Source: an uncultured Mollicutes bacterium (lineage in GTDB: Bacteria; Bacillota_I; Bacilli_A; RFN20; CAG-826). From it: 64,000 bases of DNA. This document shows, one piece after another, positions 63,717-64,000 of the stretch (the first letter of the stretch is position 1; each line of letters starts with the position of its first letter). The stretch is from positions 1 through 64,000 of the forward strand of contig UQFQ01000006.1 of assembly GCA_900540395.1 (NCBI GenBank), written 5' to 3'. The position numbers and the translations under genes were made by a program. Under the pieces are notes generated by a model. It was not told where the DNA came from. It ran no database searches and saw nothing but the letters and a program-made list of their open reading frames with translations.

Positions 63717-64000
63717 ATGAAGAACTATTTAAAGACTAGCGTTATTTACCAAGTCTATGTAAGAAACTTTACAGAAGAAGGTACATTTAACGCATTAGAA
63801 AACAAATTAGACTACATAAAAAATTTAGGCGTTGACATTGTCTATCTTTTACCAATTTCTCCTATTGGCGTAAAAGATAGAAAAGGAGTTTTAGGTTCAC
63901 CTTACTCAATTCAAGATTATACGAAAATTAATCCAGAATTAGGGACTTTAGACGATTTCAAATCATTAATCGAAGCAACACATAAGAAAGGAATGAAAAT
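63717..64000 (+). CDS. GH13 alpha-amylase-family enzyme (partial, 5' end)
   Basis: The frame begins MKNYLKTSVIYQVYVRNFTE and continues to the window edge with the typical first barrel strands: DYIKNLGVDIVYLLPISPIG and GSPYSIQDYTKINPELGTLDDF. This matches intracellular GH13 enzymes such as oligo-1,6-glucosidase or alpha-glucosidase. Catalytic residues lie beyond the window. It is divergent from the degenerate malQ, in the maltodextrin locus. Confidence 0.9.
   Translation, partial: MKNYLKTSVIYQVYVRNFTEEGTFNALENKLDYIKNLGVDIVYLLPISPIGVKDRKGVLGSPYSIQDYTKINPELGTLDDFKSLIEATHKKGMK

Noticed and set aside
1..64000. tRNA or rRNA genes, CRISPR arrays, insertion sequences, prophage or replication origin
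   Set aside because: No T-loop motifs, regularly spaced repeats, transposase or integrase frames, or DnaA box clusters were seen by eye.

Overview
The window reads as chromosome from a low-GC, AT-rich member of the Firmicutes/Mollicutes border, most likely an uncultured host-associated Bacilli or Mollicutes-like lineage such as the Acholeplasma, RF39 or Erysipelotrichia neighbourhood. This placement is an inference. It rests on the gene order rplU-prp-rpmA-obgE-ruvA-ruvB, an L27 with a cleavable N-terminal extension beside its protease Prp, T-box leaders on ileS and pheST, a fused SecDF, and a division cluster reduced to mraZ-rsmH-(small membrane protein)-ftsA-ftsZ with no mur, mraY or ftsI/ftsW genes between them. 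TGA is a stop here (for example the ATGA overlap at 47602), so this is the standard code and not the Mycoplasma code. Almost all genes are on the minus strand.

Layout. 1-22 kb holds housekeeping genes: recJ, secDF, ruvB, ruvA, obgE, the L27/Prp/L21 operon with an L21 leader, a small double-glycine-like leader peptide gene, valS, ysxC, lon, tig, an unknown helical protein, uvrC and mutS2, with rnhC divergent. 22-27 kb has rluD, lspA and an ileS interrupted by one in-frame TAA behind a T-box. 27-32 kb is a metabolic island: acetolactate decarboxylase, a KdgT-type permease, a glycerol-dehydrogenase-family enzyme and a divergent PucR-type activator. 32-36 kb is the reduced dcw cluster with MraZ operator boxes and a 0.75 kb gap that carries more of these boxes in the opposite orientation. 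37-41 kb has pheS-pheT-yceD with a T-box. 41-45 kb encodes one very large surface lipoprotein split by a frameshift at a run of eight A. 45-49 kb has a SpoU methyltransferase, a YgjP-type metallopeptidase, DUF523, an ECF S component and a SatA-like acetyltransferase.

48.7-50.6 kb is the least explained region. Two paralogous 46-residue basic peptides, both outside ordinary ORF size cut-offs, flank two paralogous four-helix membrane proteins. Each peptide gene has its own terminator and a pair of catabolite-type (cre/LacI-family) operators exactly 79 bp apart. 50.8-64 kb is a maltodextrin locus: neopullulanase, a lipoprotein, a MalK-type ATPase with a roughly 470-residue coiled-coil extension, malG, malF, malE, malQ behind a near-consensus promoter with the same operator type, a second malQ that has lost two catalytic residues and is frameshifted, and the start of another GH13 enzyme.

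The maltodextrin genes form a coherent pathway: MalE binds and MalFG plus the ATPase import maltodextrin, and neopullulanase, MalQ and the GH13 enzyme process it. The shared operators suggest that the peptide/membrane-protein locus answers to the same carbon-source regulator. Several operon-first genes have a -10 hexamer about 7 nt before the ATG and no Shine-Dalgarno sequence, which suggests frequent leaderless transcripts.
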